From Aurantibacter aestuarii (GTDB lineage Bacteria > Bacteroidota > Bacteroidia > Flavobacteriales > Flavobacteriaceae), in assembly GCF_003008425.1 (NCBI RefSeq), contig NZ_PXOQ01000007.1, positions 644,419 to 708,418 on the forward strand: a stretch of DNA of 64,000 bases, written 5' to 3'. Positions 1-8,346 of the stretch are shown here, piece after piece. Within the stretch, counting starts at the first letter, position 1. Each line of letters opens with the position of its first letter. The notes below the pieces were generated by a model that made no database searches, had not been told where the DNA came from, and saw only the letters and a list, made by a program, of their open reading frames with translations. Both the position numbers and the translations under genes were made by a program.

Positions 1-1192
1 TATAGACATCAAAACCAGAAACCGAACGTGCAGAAGCAGCTAAAAACTCGCCACTTTTAGTAAACACTAACGTGGGACGATAATAAGTTTCTATGAGTCT
101 AGAAGCCACAATACCAATAACGCCTTTATGCCAGTTTTCGTTATAAACAACAGTAGTAAAGCGTTTCTGTTCTTTTTGTTCTTCAATTTGCTGTAAAGCT
201 TCAATAGTAATTTGTTTGTCGGCATCTCGTCTATCGCTATTAAAAGTTTCTATTTCGCCCGCATATTGCTCGGCTAATTCAAAATTGGTTTGTGTGAGTA
301 AATCCACCGCATACATGCCATGTTTCATACGTCCGGCAGCATTAATTCGTGGCGCAATAATAAAAACCACATCGGTAATGGTAAGTGTATTTTTTTTAAT
401 TTGATTAATGATGGCTTTAAAACCAGCTCTCGGATTTTGATTAACAACCTGCATACCAAAATAAGCTAGAGTTCGGTTTTCCCCAGTTATGGGTACAATA
501 TCTGCACCAATTGCGGTCGCCACTAAATCTAAATACGGAATTAAATCCTCAATAGTTTCTCCTTTTGTTGAAGCTATGGCTTGAATTAATTTAAAACCAA
601 CACCGCAACCACAAAGCTCATCGTAAGGGTAATTACAATCGTCTTGTTTGGGGTCTAAAACCGCAATTGCGTTTGGAACTTGGTTTCCTGGTCTGTGGTG
701 GTCGCATATAATAAAATCGATGCCTTTTTCTTTGGCATAGGCTACTTTTTCAATTGCTTTTATACCACAATCTAAAGCTATAATTAAGCTAAACTCGTTG
801 TCGTGCGCAAAATCGATTCCTTGATAAGAAACCCCATAACCTTCTTGGTAACGATCCGGAATATAACTCGAGATGTTGTCGGAATGGGTTTTTAGGTAAC
901 TTGACATTAAAGCTACTGAAGTCGTTCCGTCCACATCATAATCGCCATAAACCAGAATTCGTTCATTGTTTTGTAGTGCTTTTTCAATACGATTAACAGC
1001 TTTTTGCATGTCTTTCATTAAAAAAGGATCATGTAAATCGCTTAACTGCGGACGAAAAAATGTTTTAGCCTCCTCAAACGTTTCAATACCTCTTTGGATT
1101 AACAGTGTTGCCACGTTTTCTTCAACATTTAAAACATTTTTTAAATGATTGATTTTATGTTTTTCGGGTTTGGCTTTAAGCGTCCAACGCAT
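1..1192 (-). CDS. recJ: Single-stranded-DNA-specific exonuclease RecJ (3' end cut by window edge)
   Basis: The reverse strand translates without a stop from an ATG at 1192 to the left edge, giving about 397 N-terminal residues of RecJ, the 5'-3' single-strand exonuclease of recombination and mismatch repair. DHH-family motifs are intact: DYDVDG at about residues 84-89 and DHHRPG at about 164-169, where aspartates and histidines bind the catalytic metals. The last visible part, ending in SARSVSGFDVY, belongs to the DHHA1 region. Full-length RecJ is about 560-570 residues, so roughly 170 are missing. The assignment is firm; only the end is unseen. Confidence 0.96.
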   Translation of the reverse strand, partial: MRWTLKAKPEKHKINHLKNVLNVEENVATLLIQRGIETFEEAKTFFRPQLSDLHDPFLMKDMQKAVNRIEKALQNNERILVYGDYDVDGTTSVALMSSYLKTHSDNISSYIPDRYQEGYGVSYQGIDFAHDNEFSLIIALDCGIKAIEKVAYAKEKGIDFIICDHHRPGNQVPNAIAVLDPKQDDCNYPYDELCGCGVGFKLIQAIASTKGETIEDLIPYLDLVATAIGADIVPITGENRTLAYFGMQVVNQNPRAGFKAIINQIKKNTLTITDVVFIIAPRINAAGRMKHGMYAVDLLTQTNFELAEQYAGEIETFNSDRRDADKQITIEALQQIEEQKEQKRFTTVVYNENWHKGVIGIVASRLIETYYRPTLVFTKSGEFLAASARSVSGFDVY

Positions 1193-1246
1193 ATATTTTA
1201 ATTGAAAAGATGAATACTACTGAACTCAATTCAGTTTAAAAAAGTG

Positions 1247-1669
1247 TTAGTTCTTGTGATAAAAAGTTTGAATAGTAACCGCTGCGAATTGACGAAACAT
1301 TTCTAACACTCCGCAATAAGTTTCAGCAGATAAATCTACTGCTCTTTGTAATTTTTTTTCATCTAAATGGTTTCCGTAAAAGTGAAAATTCATCTCAACT
1401 TTATCATAATATTTTGGATGTTCTTCAGTTAAATTCGCTTCAATTTCAATTTTAAACGTATCTACATCTAATTTCATTTTTTTAATTAAGGACGCCACAT
1501 CTAAACCTGCACAACCCGCTAAACCGGAAAGCATCAGGGCTTTTGGACGGTAACCTTCATCATTACCACCATTTTCGGCACCAGCATCTATAAACAAATT
1601 ATGCCCAGAAGGATTGGTGCTCTCAAACTTCATATTTCCTAGCCAAGTTGTAGTGATTTGATTTGTCAT
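1247..1669 (-). CDS. OsmC family peroxiredoxin-like protein
   Basis: A 140-residue protein of the OsmC/Ohr fold, with length typical of the family. The two family cysteines are present: C53 in GLAGCAGLDVASLIKKM at the start of the central helix and C119 in TYCGVL. In OsmC and Ohr these form the thiol pair that reduces organic hydroperoxides. The GC-x-x-LDVASLIKKM context resembles the YhfA-like branch, whose substrate is less clear. It lies 54 bp downstream of the recJ start on the same strand and is divergent from an AhpD-like gene, so two thiol-redox genes share one upstream region. Family firm, substrate not known. Confidence 0.88.
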   Translation of the reverse strand: MTNQITTTWLGNMKFESTNPSGHNLFIDAGAENGGNDEGYRPKALMLSGLAGCAGLDVASLIKKMKLDVDTFKIEIEANLTEEHPKYYDKVEMNFHFYGNHLDEKKLQRAVDLSAETYCGVLEMFRQFAAVTIQTFYHKN

Positions 1670-1749
1670 GTGTAACTATTTTTTTGTTTCTTGTAGAGTA
1701 AATTTAAGTATTCCAAAAATACTATATATAACCTTAAAAATATAAATAA

Positions 1750-2340
1750 ATGCCATTAGTAACACCATTAAGTGCAGAACATGACCCGGAAACCAGAGAA
1801 TTGGCCGAATTTTTTAATGAGACCTTAGGCTTTTGTCCAAATTCAGTTTTAACTATGCAACGTAGACCTGCCATTAGCAAAGCTTTTATTAATTTGAATA
1901 AAGCGGTTATGGCAAATGAAGGTAAGGTGACTTCTGCCTTAAAACGAATGATTGCCTGGGTTAGTAGTAACGCTACAGGTTGCAGATATTGCCAAGCGCA
2001 CGCCATTAGAGCTGCGGAACGTTATGGAGCAGAGCAAGAGCAACTGGATAATATTTGGGAATACAGAACGCATCCTGCTTTTAATGAAGCTGAGCGTGCG
2101 GCTTTAGATTTTAGTTTAGCGGCAAGTCAAGTACCAAACGCAGTAGATGCAGATATTCAAAAACGTTTACACGAACATTGGACAGAAGGCGAAATAGTAG
2201 AAATGTTAGGTGTTATTTCACTTTTTGGTTACTTAAATCGTTGGAACGATTCTATGGGAACCACTTTAGAAAGTGATGCTATTGATAGCGGAAACCAATA
2301 TTTAGGGAAACATGGTTTTGAGGTAGGTAAACACGTTTAA
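1750..2340 (+). CDS. Carboxymuconolactone decarboxylase / AhpD-like peroxidase-related protein
   Basis: A 196-residue helical protein of the CMD/AhpD superfamily. The diagnostic CxxCxxH motif is seen as C78-R-Y-C81-Q-A-H84; in AhpD the two cysteines and the histidine form a thiol relay that reduces peroxides or regenerates AhpC. Length and motif match the 'peroxidase-related enzyme' branch rather than true decarboxylases. It is divergent from the OsmC gene, with about 80 bp between the two starts, and ends at a strong bidirectional terminator. The redox role is inferred from the motif; the in vivo substrate is unknown. Confidence 0.85.
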   Translation: MPLVTPLSAEHDPETRELAEFFNETLGFCPNSVLTMQRRPAISKAFINLNKAVMANEGKVTSALKRMIAWVSSNATGCRYCQAHAIRAAERYGAEQEQLDNIWEYRTHPAFNEAERAALDFSLAASQVPNAVDADIQKRLHEHWTEGEIVEMLGVISLFGYLNRWNDSMGTTLESDAIDSGNQYLGKHGFEVGKHV

Positions 2341-2360
2341 AATCCGTTATTGTTTATATA

Positions 2361-2394
2361 AAAAAGCCTGAATATGAAATTATTCAGGCTTTTT
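2361..2394. terminator. Bidirectional rho-independent terminator
   Basis: A 14-bp perfect stem (AAAAAGCCTGAATA, 2361-2374, against 2381-2394) with a 6-nt loop has A-tracts on the left and T-tracts on the right. It can stop transcription of the AhpD-like gene on the plus strand and of the convergent oxidoreductase on the minus strand. Confidence 0.9.
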
Positions 2395-3750
2395 TTAATC
2401 CTCTTTTTTAAGCATTGCTTTTAAATCGTTGGTGTACGATGGATAGGTAAAAATTTGTTTTTTAAATTGTGCAGTGGTCATTTTTTGAGTTATAGCCATG
2501 CTTAAAATATTAATACACTCGTTACTTTCAGTGCTTAATAAATGGGCTCCTAAAATTTCATCGGTACGCTCGTTAACTAGAATTTTATACGCGTAAATTT
2601 TGGCATTTTGTTTTCGTGCATTGTACCAATCTGTAGCATCACCTTGATAAATTTTAACCGATTTGTATCGGCTTTTCGCATCGGCTTCACTTAGTCCAAC
2701 ACTAGACAAATTGGGCGAGGTAAAAACGGTAGAAGGCACTAGTGGATAACTAAAAGTTTTAGATTTAGCTTTAATAATATTATTGGCCGCAATATAACCT
2801 TGCAAGCCAGAAAGTGGCGTAAGTGGTAAAGAGGCACTGGACACATCGCCACAAGCATAAACATGAGACTGGCTGGTGCTTTGCATAAACTCATTAACGT
2901 CTACACCTTTAGATGATGCTTCGATATCTGCATTTTGAAGCTGAAGTACATCTGTAGAAGGCACCCGTCCGGCAGTATTGAAAACTTGTCTAGACTTTAG
3001 TGCCTTATGTTCTCCATTTTCAGAATAATGTAATCTGTAATTTTTGGTTAGTCGTTCTACTCGTGAAACATCTGCATTAAAAATAAAATTAATTCCATCC
3101 TTTTTTAATTTTTTAACGAGTAGATTAACCAGATAATCATCAAAAGCTTTTAAAGCTTTAGGGCCTTTTTCTATGATTGTAACTTTAGTGCCTAAAGTAT
3201 TTAGCATACACGCAAACTCCATACCTACATAACCTGAGCCAATAAAAGTTGCTGTTTTTGGTAGTTTTTCTAAATTAAGTATGTCATCACTTAATTTTAA
3301 ATGTTTTTCACCCTTTATATGAAGTGTTCTTGGGACTCTTCCGCTGGCAATAACAAAATACGATGCGGTAATTTTTTTACCTTCAACAGAAATGGTGTTC
3401 TTGTCAATAAATTCTGGAGATTGATGATATATATCAATGCCTAATTGAGTCAGATTTTTTTCTGTGGACTCTGGAACTTTAGAGGTAAATTTAGATTTTA
3501 ATTTTTGAATTGCTTTCCAGTTAATTTTTGGAAGTTTTTCTATTCCTAAACCTTTTAAATGTCTGCTATAATCCAAAAGTTCAGAAAATTGGATAAGTAC
3601 TTTTTTTGGGTCACAACCTCGGTTAGCACAAACGCCACCAAATTCCCGATTATCGCAAATGGCCACTTTAAGACCATTTTCGCAACAAATTTTTGCTGCA
3701 GTTTGACCCGCAATTCCAGTTCCAATTACAAAAACATCATATTTTTCCAT
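2395..3750 (-). CDS. FAD-dependent pyridine nucleotide-disulfide oxidoreductase lacking the usual C-terminal His
   Basis: A 451-residue flavoprotein of the glutathione reductase / lipoamide dehydrogenase superfamily. It starts with a Rossmann FAD motif (GTGIAG, residues 10-15), then the redox pair C41-ANRG-C46, a second Rossmann motif for NAD(P)H (GSGYVGMEFA, about 172-181), the FAD motif ACGDVSS near residue 300, and a C-terminal dimerisation domain. In GR and LPD that domain carries the proton-relay HP...E dyad; here the matching place reads YPSYTND, so the histidine is tyrosine and the glutamate is gone. It is therefore probably not a standard lipoamide dehydrogenase or glutathione reductase. 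No substrate can be assigned. It is convergent with the AhpD-like gene. Confidence 0.85.
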   Translation of the reverse strand: MEKYDVFVIGTGIAGQTAAKICCENGLKVAICDNREFGGVCANRGCDPKKVLIQFSELLDYSRHLKGLGIEKLPKINWKAIQKLKSKFTSKVPESTEKNLTQLGIDIYHQSPEFIDKNTISVEGKKITASYFVIASGRVPRTLHIKGEKHLKLSDDILNLEKLPKTATFIGSGYVGMEFACMLNTLGTKVTIIEKGPKALKAFDDYLVNLLVKKLKKDGINFIFNADVSRVERLTKNYRLHYSENGEHKALKSRQVFNTAGRVPSTDVLQLQNADIEASSKGVDVNEFMQSTSQSHVYACGDVSSASLPLTPLSGLQGYIAANNIIKAKSKTFSYPLVPSTVFTSPNLSSVGLSEADAKSRYKSVKIYQGDATDWYNARKQNAKIYAYKILVNERTDEILGAHLLSTESNECINILSMAITQKMTTAQFKKQIFTYPSYTNDLKAMLKKED

Positions 3751-3814
3751 TCAACAGTTTTATTAACGGTTTAAAGATTTAAGAACGTTCATTTTAGATT
3801 AATTAGTCTTAAAA

Positions 3815-3845
3815 TTTTGTTACAAAATTTTTTTTTCTATTTTTA
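3815..3845 (+). promoter_or_regulatory. Candidate Bacteroidota promoter for the PID-CTERM-like gene
   Basis: TTTTG at 3815-3819 is followed after 18 bp by TATTTTTA at 3838-3845, one base off the TAnnTTTG -7 box. It ends 21 bp upstream of the ATG at 3867. Spacing fits the flavobacterial sigma-A consensus; activity is inferred. Confidence 0.45.
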
Positions 3846-3866
3846 CAGCTGATTTGAACCCAAATT

Positions 3867-4085
3867 ATGAAAAGTATTAAAAATCTTTTGACCCTTTGTG
3901 TACTATTAACTTCAGTGATTAGTAAAGCACAGATTGGAGGTGGTAACCCACCACCGCCGCCTTTACAACCACCACCATCTGGTCCTGGTTTGCCAATAGA
4001 CGGTAGTATTTTGATTTTAATAATTGCAGGCTTAATTTTTGGCGCTTATTTTACTATAAAGAAATTTAGAAAAAGTAACGCTTAA
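3867..4085 (+). CDS. Small PID-CTERM-like sorting-signal protein
   Basis: A 72-residue protein made almost only of targeting elements. It has an N-terminal Sec signal peptide (residues 1 to about 21, ending SKAQ), a proline/glycine-rich linker (NPPPPPLQPPPSGPG), then LPIDG, one transmembrane segment (about 48-64) and a basic tail (KKFRK). The PIDG-TM-basic order matches the PID-CTERM protein-sorting domain that I recall from Flavobacteriia, which is thought to be handled by an exosortase-like enzyme. Its last 4 bp overlap the convergent riboflavin synthase gene. A well-placed promoter supports expression. Function is unknown; the domain call is from memory and moderately sure. Confidence 0.7.
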   Translation: MKSIKNLLTLCVLLTSVISKAQIGGGNPPPPPLQPPPSGPGLPIDGSILILIIAGLIFGAYFTIKKFRKSNA

Positions 4086-4669
4086 TACATTTCTGTAAGT
4101 CTTTTTACATACTTTCCAATAACATCAAACTCTAGATTAACTTTTGTTCCAACTTTATAGCTGTGAAATAAAGTATTTTCAAAAGTATAAGGAATAATAG
4201 CGACACTAAATTCCCCTTTTTTAGAATTTATTACAGTTAAACTTGTTCCGTTTACAGTAATTGAACCTTTTTCTATAGTGACATTTTTTAATGCCGCATC
4301 ATAGCTAAAAGTAAAAATCCAGCTTCCTTGCTCATTTTTAATAGCAGTGCATGTGCCAACTTGGTCGACATGACCTTGAACAATATGTCCATCTAACCTG
4401 CTCCCTAATTTCATTGCACGTTCTAAGTTAACTTTGTCTCCTTTTTTTAGTTCCCCTAAATTTGTCTTTTCTAAAGTTTCATTTATTGCCGTAACAGTAT
4501 AATTACTATCATCGATACGAACTACAGTAAGACATATACCATTATGGGCTACACTTTGGTCTATTTTAAGTTCATTAGTAATATTACTGTGTATGGTTAA
4601 ATTAAGATTAGAATCTGTTTTCTCTAAGGTCTTTATTTCCCCAAGTGTTTCAATTATCCCCGTAAACAT
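4082..4669 (-). CDS. ribE: Riboflavin synthase, alpha subunit
   Basis: This 195-residue enzyme disproportionates two 6,7-dimethyl-8-ribityllumazines to riboflavin. The N-terminus MFTGIIETLGEI is the family hallmark, and the protein holds two lumazine-binding beta-barrel repeats (about 1-97 and 98-190). The second begins at GHIVQGHVDQVGT, and NGICLTV / NGTSLTV occur as the paired repeat motifs. Length is normal (190-215). It is divergent from pdxA, so two cofactor pathways (B2 and B6) share one 55-bp upstream region. No FMN riboswitch fold fits in that gap. Confidence 0.96.
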   Translation of the reverse strand: MFTGIIETLGEIKTLEKTDSNLNLTIHSNITNELKIDQSVAHNGICLTVVRIDDSNYTVTAINETLEKTNLGELKKGDKVNLERAMKLGSRLDGHIVQGHVDQVGTCTAIKNEQGSWIFTFSYDAALKNVTIEKGSITVNGTSLTVINSKKGEFSVAIIPYTFENTLFHSYKVGTKVNLEFDVIGKYVKRLTEMY

Positions 4670-4682
4670 GAAATTAAATGAT

Positions 4683-4690
4683 TAAATTTG
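4683..4690 (+). promoter_or_regulatory. Candidate -7 box for pdxA
   Basis: TAAATTTG is a perfect match to TAnnTTTG and lies 34 bp before the pdxA ATG. No clear TTG -33 box is seen at the usual distance; that region lies inside ribE. Confidence 0.4.
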
Positions 4691-4724
4691 CCTTGTAAAA
4701 TTACAAACATTAGTAAAATAATAC

Positions 4725-5771
4725 ATGGATAATAATAAAAATATAGTTGTAGGGTTTTCTGTTGGCGATTTAAATGGTGTAGGATTGGAAATTATACTAT
4801 CCATTTTTGAAGATAAACGAATGCTTGATTTTTGTACACCAGTTATTTTTGGCTCACAAAAATCTTTAAACTTCGTTAAAAAGCATTTTAAATTTTCAAT
4901 GCACTTTTTTTATGCTAAAGAATTTGACCAAATTTCTGAACAAAAAATTAATGTAATTACAAGTTATAAAGACGATTTTGAAATTAATTTTGGAGAAGAA
5001 AACAATAGAATTGGAGAGGTTGCTATAGAATCTTTTACTGCTGCAACTAAAGCTTTAAAAGACGGACACATTGATGTTTTAGTAACAGCTCCCATCAATA
5101 AATATAACATTCAGTCTGATGCATTTAAGTTTCCAGGTCATACCAATTATTTAAATGAACAGTTAGAAGGTCGGGCTTTAATGTTTATGGTAAATGATGG
5201 TTTAAGAGTGGGTTTATTAACAGATCATGTTCCTGTAAAAGAAGTATCTAGTCATATTACTTCAGAACTAATTCAGAATAAAATCAAGACAGTTTATGAG
5301 AGTTTACAAGCCGATTTTCAGATTTCCAAACCAAAAATAGCGGTTTTAGGTATTAATCCGCATAATGGCGATAATGGAGTGATAGGTAAAGAAGATGATG
5401 AAGTATTGAGACCAGCTTTAGAAAAAATTAAAAAAGAAGGAAAACTAGTTTTTGGACCTTATGCGGCAGACAGTTTTTTTGGATCAGATAATTATAAAAA
5501 TTTTGATGCCATAATTGCATCTTATCATGATCAAGGTTTAATTCCTTTTAAGACACTTTCATTTGGGGAAGGTGTTAATTATACAGCAGGATTAAATAAA
5601 ATTCGTACTTCACCAGATCATGGAACAGCTTATGATATCGCAGGAAAAGGTCTTGCAAATGCTAATTCCATGAAGAAAGCAATCTTTGAAGGGATAAAAA
5701 TCTTTAATAATCGCAAAGAATATCAAGAGCTTACTGCTGACCCTTTAAAAACAGGCAAGAAAAAGATATAA
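4725..5771 (+). CDS. pdxA: 4-hydroxythreonine-4-phosphate dehydrogenase PdxA
   Basis: A 348-residue NAD-dependent, divalent-metal-dependent dehydrogenase of the DXP-dependent pyridoxal phosphate pathway. Family motifs are in order: VGFSVGDLNGVGLEI at the N-terminus, TAPINKYNI near residue 122, the metal-binding FPGHTNYL near 138, SYHDQGLIPFK near 268, and TSPDHGTAYDIAG near 293 (metal and substrate histidines). Length is typical (about 330-350). Many bacterial PdxA proteins begin with IG(I/V)S(C/V)GD; here it is VGFSVGD. It is transcribed alone, divergent from ribE. Confidence 0.96.
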   Translation: MDNNKNIVVGFSVGDLNGVGLEIILSIFEDKRMLDFCTPVIFGSQKSLNFVKKHFKFSMHFFYAKEFDQISEQKINVITSYKDDFEINFGEENNRIGEVAIESFTAATKALKDGHIDVLVTAPINKYNIQSDAFKFPGHTNYLNEQLEGRALMFMVNDGLRVGLLTDHVPVKEVSSHITSELIQNKIKTVYESLQADFQISKPKIAVLGINPHNGDNGVIGKEDDEVLRPALEKIKKEGKLVFGPYAADSFFGSDNYKNFDAIIASYHDQGLIPFKTLSFGEGVNYTAGLNKIRTSPDHGTAYDIAGKGLANANSMKKAIFEGIKIFNNRKEYQELTADPLKTGKKKI

Positions 5772-5813
5772 ACAAAAAAATGTTTATAAAAGTTTTAATT
5801 AAATAAAAAATTA

Positions 5814-5821
5814 TATATTTG
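5814..5821 (+). promoter_or_regulatory. Perfect Bacteroidota -7 box upstream of DUF177-rpmF
   Basis: TATATTTG matches TAnnTTTG exactly and sits 22 bp before the ATG at 5844. The -33 region is A/T-rich without a clear TTG. It probably drives the DUF177-rpmF operon. Confidence 0.55.
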
Positions 5822-5843
5822 CAGGCTCAAAATAGATGTGATA

Positions 5844-6383
5844 ATGAAGTCTTTAAAAGAATTTATAATCCCTTTTGTGGGTTTAAAAGCTGGAAAACAT
5901 TATTTCAATTTTGATATAGACGATACGTTCCTACATTTTTTTGGATTTGACGATTTTAATTCGGCTGAAGTAAAAGTAATCATGGAGCTTGATAAAAAAA
6001 GTACTCTAATGGAGTTGTCTTTTACAGCAAGTGGTTATGTTAATGTAAATTGTGATGTAACCAATGAAGCATACAATCAAGATATCATTAATGATATGCA
6101 GCTTGTGGTAAAATTTGGTCAAGAATTTAACGATGAAAACATAGATATTCTTATTTTGCCACATGGTGAATATGAATTAAACATACAGCAATACGTATAT
6201 GAATTAATTGTTTTAGCACTACCTGCTAAACGAGTTCATCCAGGTGTTGAAGATGGTACTTTAGAATCGGAAATTTTAGAAAAATTAGACGAATTAAGTC
6301 CAAAAGAGAAAGATATTATTGAAGAAAAAGACAGTACAGACCCGCGTTGGGATACTTTAAAAAAACTATTAACGGATAAATAA
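5844..6383 (+). CDS. DUF177 (YceD-like) protein, upstream partner of L32
   Basis: A 179-residue DUF177/YceD family protein. The family is almost always encoded next to rpmF, as here with a 9-bp gap, and is linked to 23S rRNA or 50S subunit maturation. Visible features are MKSLKEFIIPFVGLKAGKH at the N-terminus, ELSFTASGYVNVNCDV with the family's (S/C)xR/N-C strand, and an acidic C-terminus ending in DPRWDTLKKLLTD, which is typical (DPRWAAL-KL). An in-frame GTG at 5838 would add two residues; I prefer the ATG at 5844. A strong -7 box lies just upstream. Confidence 0.85.
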   Translation: MKSLKEFIIPFVGLKAGKHYFNFDIDDTFLHFFGFDDFNSAEVKVIMELDKKSTLMELSFTASGYVNVNCDVTNEAYNQDIINDMQLVVKFGQEFNDENIDILILPHGEYELNIQQYVYELIVLALPAKRVHPGVEDGTLESEILEKLDELSPKEKDIIEEKDSTDPRWDTLKKLLTDK

Positions 6384-6392
6384 ATACATCAA

Positions 6393-6596
6393 ATGGCACA
6401 TCCTAAAAGAAAAATCTCGAAAACAAGAAGAGATAAGAGAAGAACACATTATAAAGCAGTTGCTCCACAAGTAGCAACTTGCCCAACAACAGGAGAAGCT
6501 CACTTATACCATAGAGCTCATTGGTTTGAAGGTAAATTATATCACAGAGGTCAAGTTGTTATTGATAACTCTGTAGAAGAAGAAAACGCAGCATAA
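6393..6596 (+). CDS. rpmF: 50S ribosomal protein L32
   Basis: A 67-residue basic ribosomal protein with the family start [17 protein letters not shown] and the central [16 protein letters not shown]. Zinc-type L32 has two CxxC pairs; this one keeps a single cysteine, so it is a zinc-independent (C-minus) form as in many Bacteroidota. It is cotranscribed with the DUF177 gene and closed by a hairpin terminator 24 bp after the stop. Assignment is certain. Confidence 0.97.
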   Translation: MAHPKRKISKTRRDKRRTHYKAVAPQVATCPTTGEAHLYHRAHWFEGKLYHRGQVVIDNSVEEENAA

Positions 6597-6619
6597 CTAT
6601 TATGCATGCATATAAATAA

Positions 6620-6644
6620 GCGCTCCTCTGTGAGCGTTTTTTTT
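6620..6644 (+). terminator. Terminator after rpmF
   Basis: CGCTC (6621-6625) pairs with GAGCG (6632-6636) around a 6-nt loop and is followed by eight T (6637-6644). Confidence 0.8.
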
Positions 6645-6742
6645 GTGATTAATTTTTCTTTAAGTTAAAAACAACTTATTTTGCACTGTTATTTGTAAAA
6701 AACGGGCTTAAAAAGGTTGTTTTTATACTAAAACACTTAAAA

Positions 6743-7741
6743 ATGAGTAAAATTAGTGCTGCTATAACAGCTGTTGGAGGATATGTTCCAGATTTTGTTT
6801 TATCAAACAAAGTTTTGGAAACTATGGTAGATACCAATGATGAATGGATTACTTCTCGAACGGGAATTAAAGAACGACGCATATTAAAAAAAGAAGGCGA
6901 AGGAACGTCTTACCTTGCTATTAATGCTGCTCAAAATTTAATAGAAAAAGCGTCTATAAATCCAGAAGAAATAGATTTGGTTATAGTTGCAACTGCAACC
7001 CCAGATATGCCTGTAGCATCTACAGCTGCATACACAGCTTCAAAAATAGGAGCTGTTAATGCTTTTTCATATGATTTACAAGCTGCATGTTCCAGTTTTT
7101 TATATGCTTTATCAACTGGAGCGAGTTATATAGAATCTGGACGCTATAAAAAGGTTCTTTTAATTGGAGCAGATAAAATGTCTTCTATTATCGATTATAC
7201 AGATAGAACAACGTGTATTATTTTTGGAGATGGTGCTGGAGCTGTACTTTTAGAACCAAATACTGAAGGTTTAGGGTTACAGGATGAGTATTTAAGAACA
7301 GATGGAATAGGACGTGAGTTTTTAAAAATTGAAGCAGGTGGTTCTATAACCCCACCTAGTTTAGAGACTTTAAATAATAAAAAACATTTTGTACATCAGG
7401 ACGGTAAAACGGTATTTAAATATGCTGTATCAAATATGGCCGGAGCGTGTACAGAAATTTTACAAAGAAATAATTTGACAGGAGACGATGTGGATTGGTT
7501 AGTGCCTCACCAAGCTAACATGAGAATTATCGATGCTACATCTAACCGAATGAATTTACCGGAAGAAAAAGTATTAAAAAATATCCATAAATATGGGAAT
7601 ACAACTTCTGCTACATTACCTTTACTATTAAATGATTTTGAAAAACAATTCAAAAAAGGAGATAATTTAATTTTTGCTGCTTTTGGCGGCGGTTTTACAT
7701 GGGGCTCAATTTACCTTAAATGGGCTTATAACACTAACTAA
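6743..7741 (+). CDS. fabH: Beta-ketoacyl-ACP synthase III (FabH)
   Basis: A 332-residue condensing enzyme that starts fatty acid synthesis by joining a short acyl-CoA to malonyl-ACP. The catalytic triad is complete: C116 in AACSSF, H256 in PHQANMRI and N286 in YGNTTSAT. The glycine-rich C-terminus FGGGFTWGS is present. It is followed after 22 bp by accB and then accC, so primer condensation and malonyl-CoA supply are grouped. Flavobacteria often carry several fabH copies; the neighbours suggest that this is the housekeeping one. Confidence 0.96.
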   Translation: MSKISAAITAVGGYVPDFVLSNKVLETMVDTNDEWITSRTGIKERRILKKEGEGTSYLAINAAQNLIEKASINPEEIDLVIVATATPDMPVASTAAYTASKIGAVNAFSYDLQAACSSFLYALSTGASYIESGRYKKVLLIGADKMSSIIDYTDRTTCIIFGDGAGAVLLEPNTEGLGLQDEYLRTDGIGREFLKIEAGGSITPPSLETLNNKKHFVHQDGKTVFKYAVSNMAGACTEILQRNNLTGDDVDWLVPHQANMRIIDATSNRMNLPEEKVLKNIHKYGNTTSATLPLLLNDFEKQFKKGDNLIFAAFGGGFTWGSIYLKWAYNTN

Positions 7742-7763
7742 TTTAATAAATAACTTAAATATT

Positions 7764-8258
7764 ATGGATTTAAAAGATATTCAAAATTTAATTAGATTCG
7801 TAGCAAAATCTGGTGCTAGCGAAGTAAAGCTTGAAACAGATGATGTTAAAATTACAATAAAAACGGGATCTGAAGAAACTACTTATGTGCAGCAAGTTCC
7901 TATGGCTACTCAAATGCCGCAAATGTCAATGCAGCAACAACCATCAGCGCCAGCACCAGTAGCAGCTCCAACAAGTAGTGCTCCTGCTGAGCCTGCTAAA
8001 GCAGATGAAGATTCTAAATATATTACTGTAAAATCACCAATAATTGGAACTTTTTACAGAAAACCTTCTCCAGATAAGCCTTTATTTGTAGAAGTTGGTC
8101 AAACTATTGCTGAGGGTGATGTACTTTGTATAATTGAGGCAATGAAATTATTTAATGAAATTGAATCTGAAGTTTCAGGTAAAGTGGTTAAAATTCTAGT
8201 AGATGATTCTTCACCAGTAGAATTTGATCAGCCTTTATTTTTAGTTGATCCATCATAA
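7764..8258 (+). CDS. accB: Biotin carboxyl carrier protein of acetyl-CoA carboxylase
   Basis: A 164-residue BCCP. It starts with MDLKDIQNLIRFVAKSGASEV, followed by a Q/M/P/A-rich flexible linker (about 52-80) and a C-terminal biotinyl domain. The biotin lysine is K128 in EAMKLFNEI. The open frame extends upstream to 7674 inside fabH, but the family N-terminus and the ATG at 7764 (22 bp after the fabH stop) fix the start. It carries biotin between AccC and the carboxyltransferase, whose genes are not in the window. Confidence 0.96.
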   Translation: MDLKDIQNLIRFVAKSGASEVKLETDDVKITIKTGSEETTYVQQVPMATQMPQMSMQQQPSAPAPVAAPTSSAPAEPAKADEDSKYITVKSPIIGTFYRKPSPDKPLFVEVGQTIAEGDVLCIIEAMKLFNEIESEVSGKVVKILVDDSSPVEFDQPLFLVDPS

Positions 8259-8266
8259 CCCTTTAA

Positions 8267-8324
8267 AAATTCCAATGGACAAATCCTATCAAAACCCAAA
8301 AGAGGAATTAGGTACTTGGAATTT
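8267..8324. repeat. Inverted repeat in the accB-accC spacer
   Basis: AAATTCCAA (8267-8275) and TTGGAATTT (8316-8324) are perfect 9-bp inverted arms, 40 bp apart, inside the 88-bp operon spacer. No T-run follows, so it is not a terminator. It may be an mRNA structure or simple A/T-rich filler. Confidence 0.5.
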
Positions 8325-8346
8325 GAAATTTTTAATTTGAAAAGTT

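Noticed and set aside
1734-2006. 90-residue minus-strand frame opposite the AhpD-like gene
   Set aside because: It lies antisense to a gene with an intact CxxCxxH motif and has no features of its own.
4670-4724. FMN riboswitch upstream of ribE
   Set aside because: The gap to pdxA is only 55 bp, too short for the conserved RFN fold, and none of its motifs are seen.
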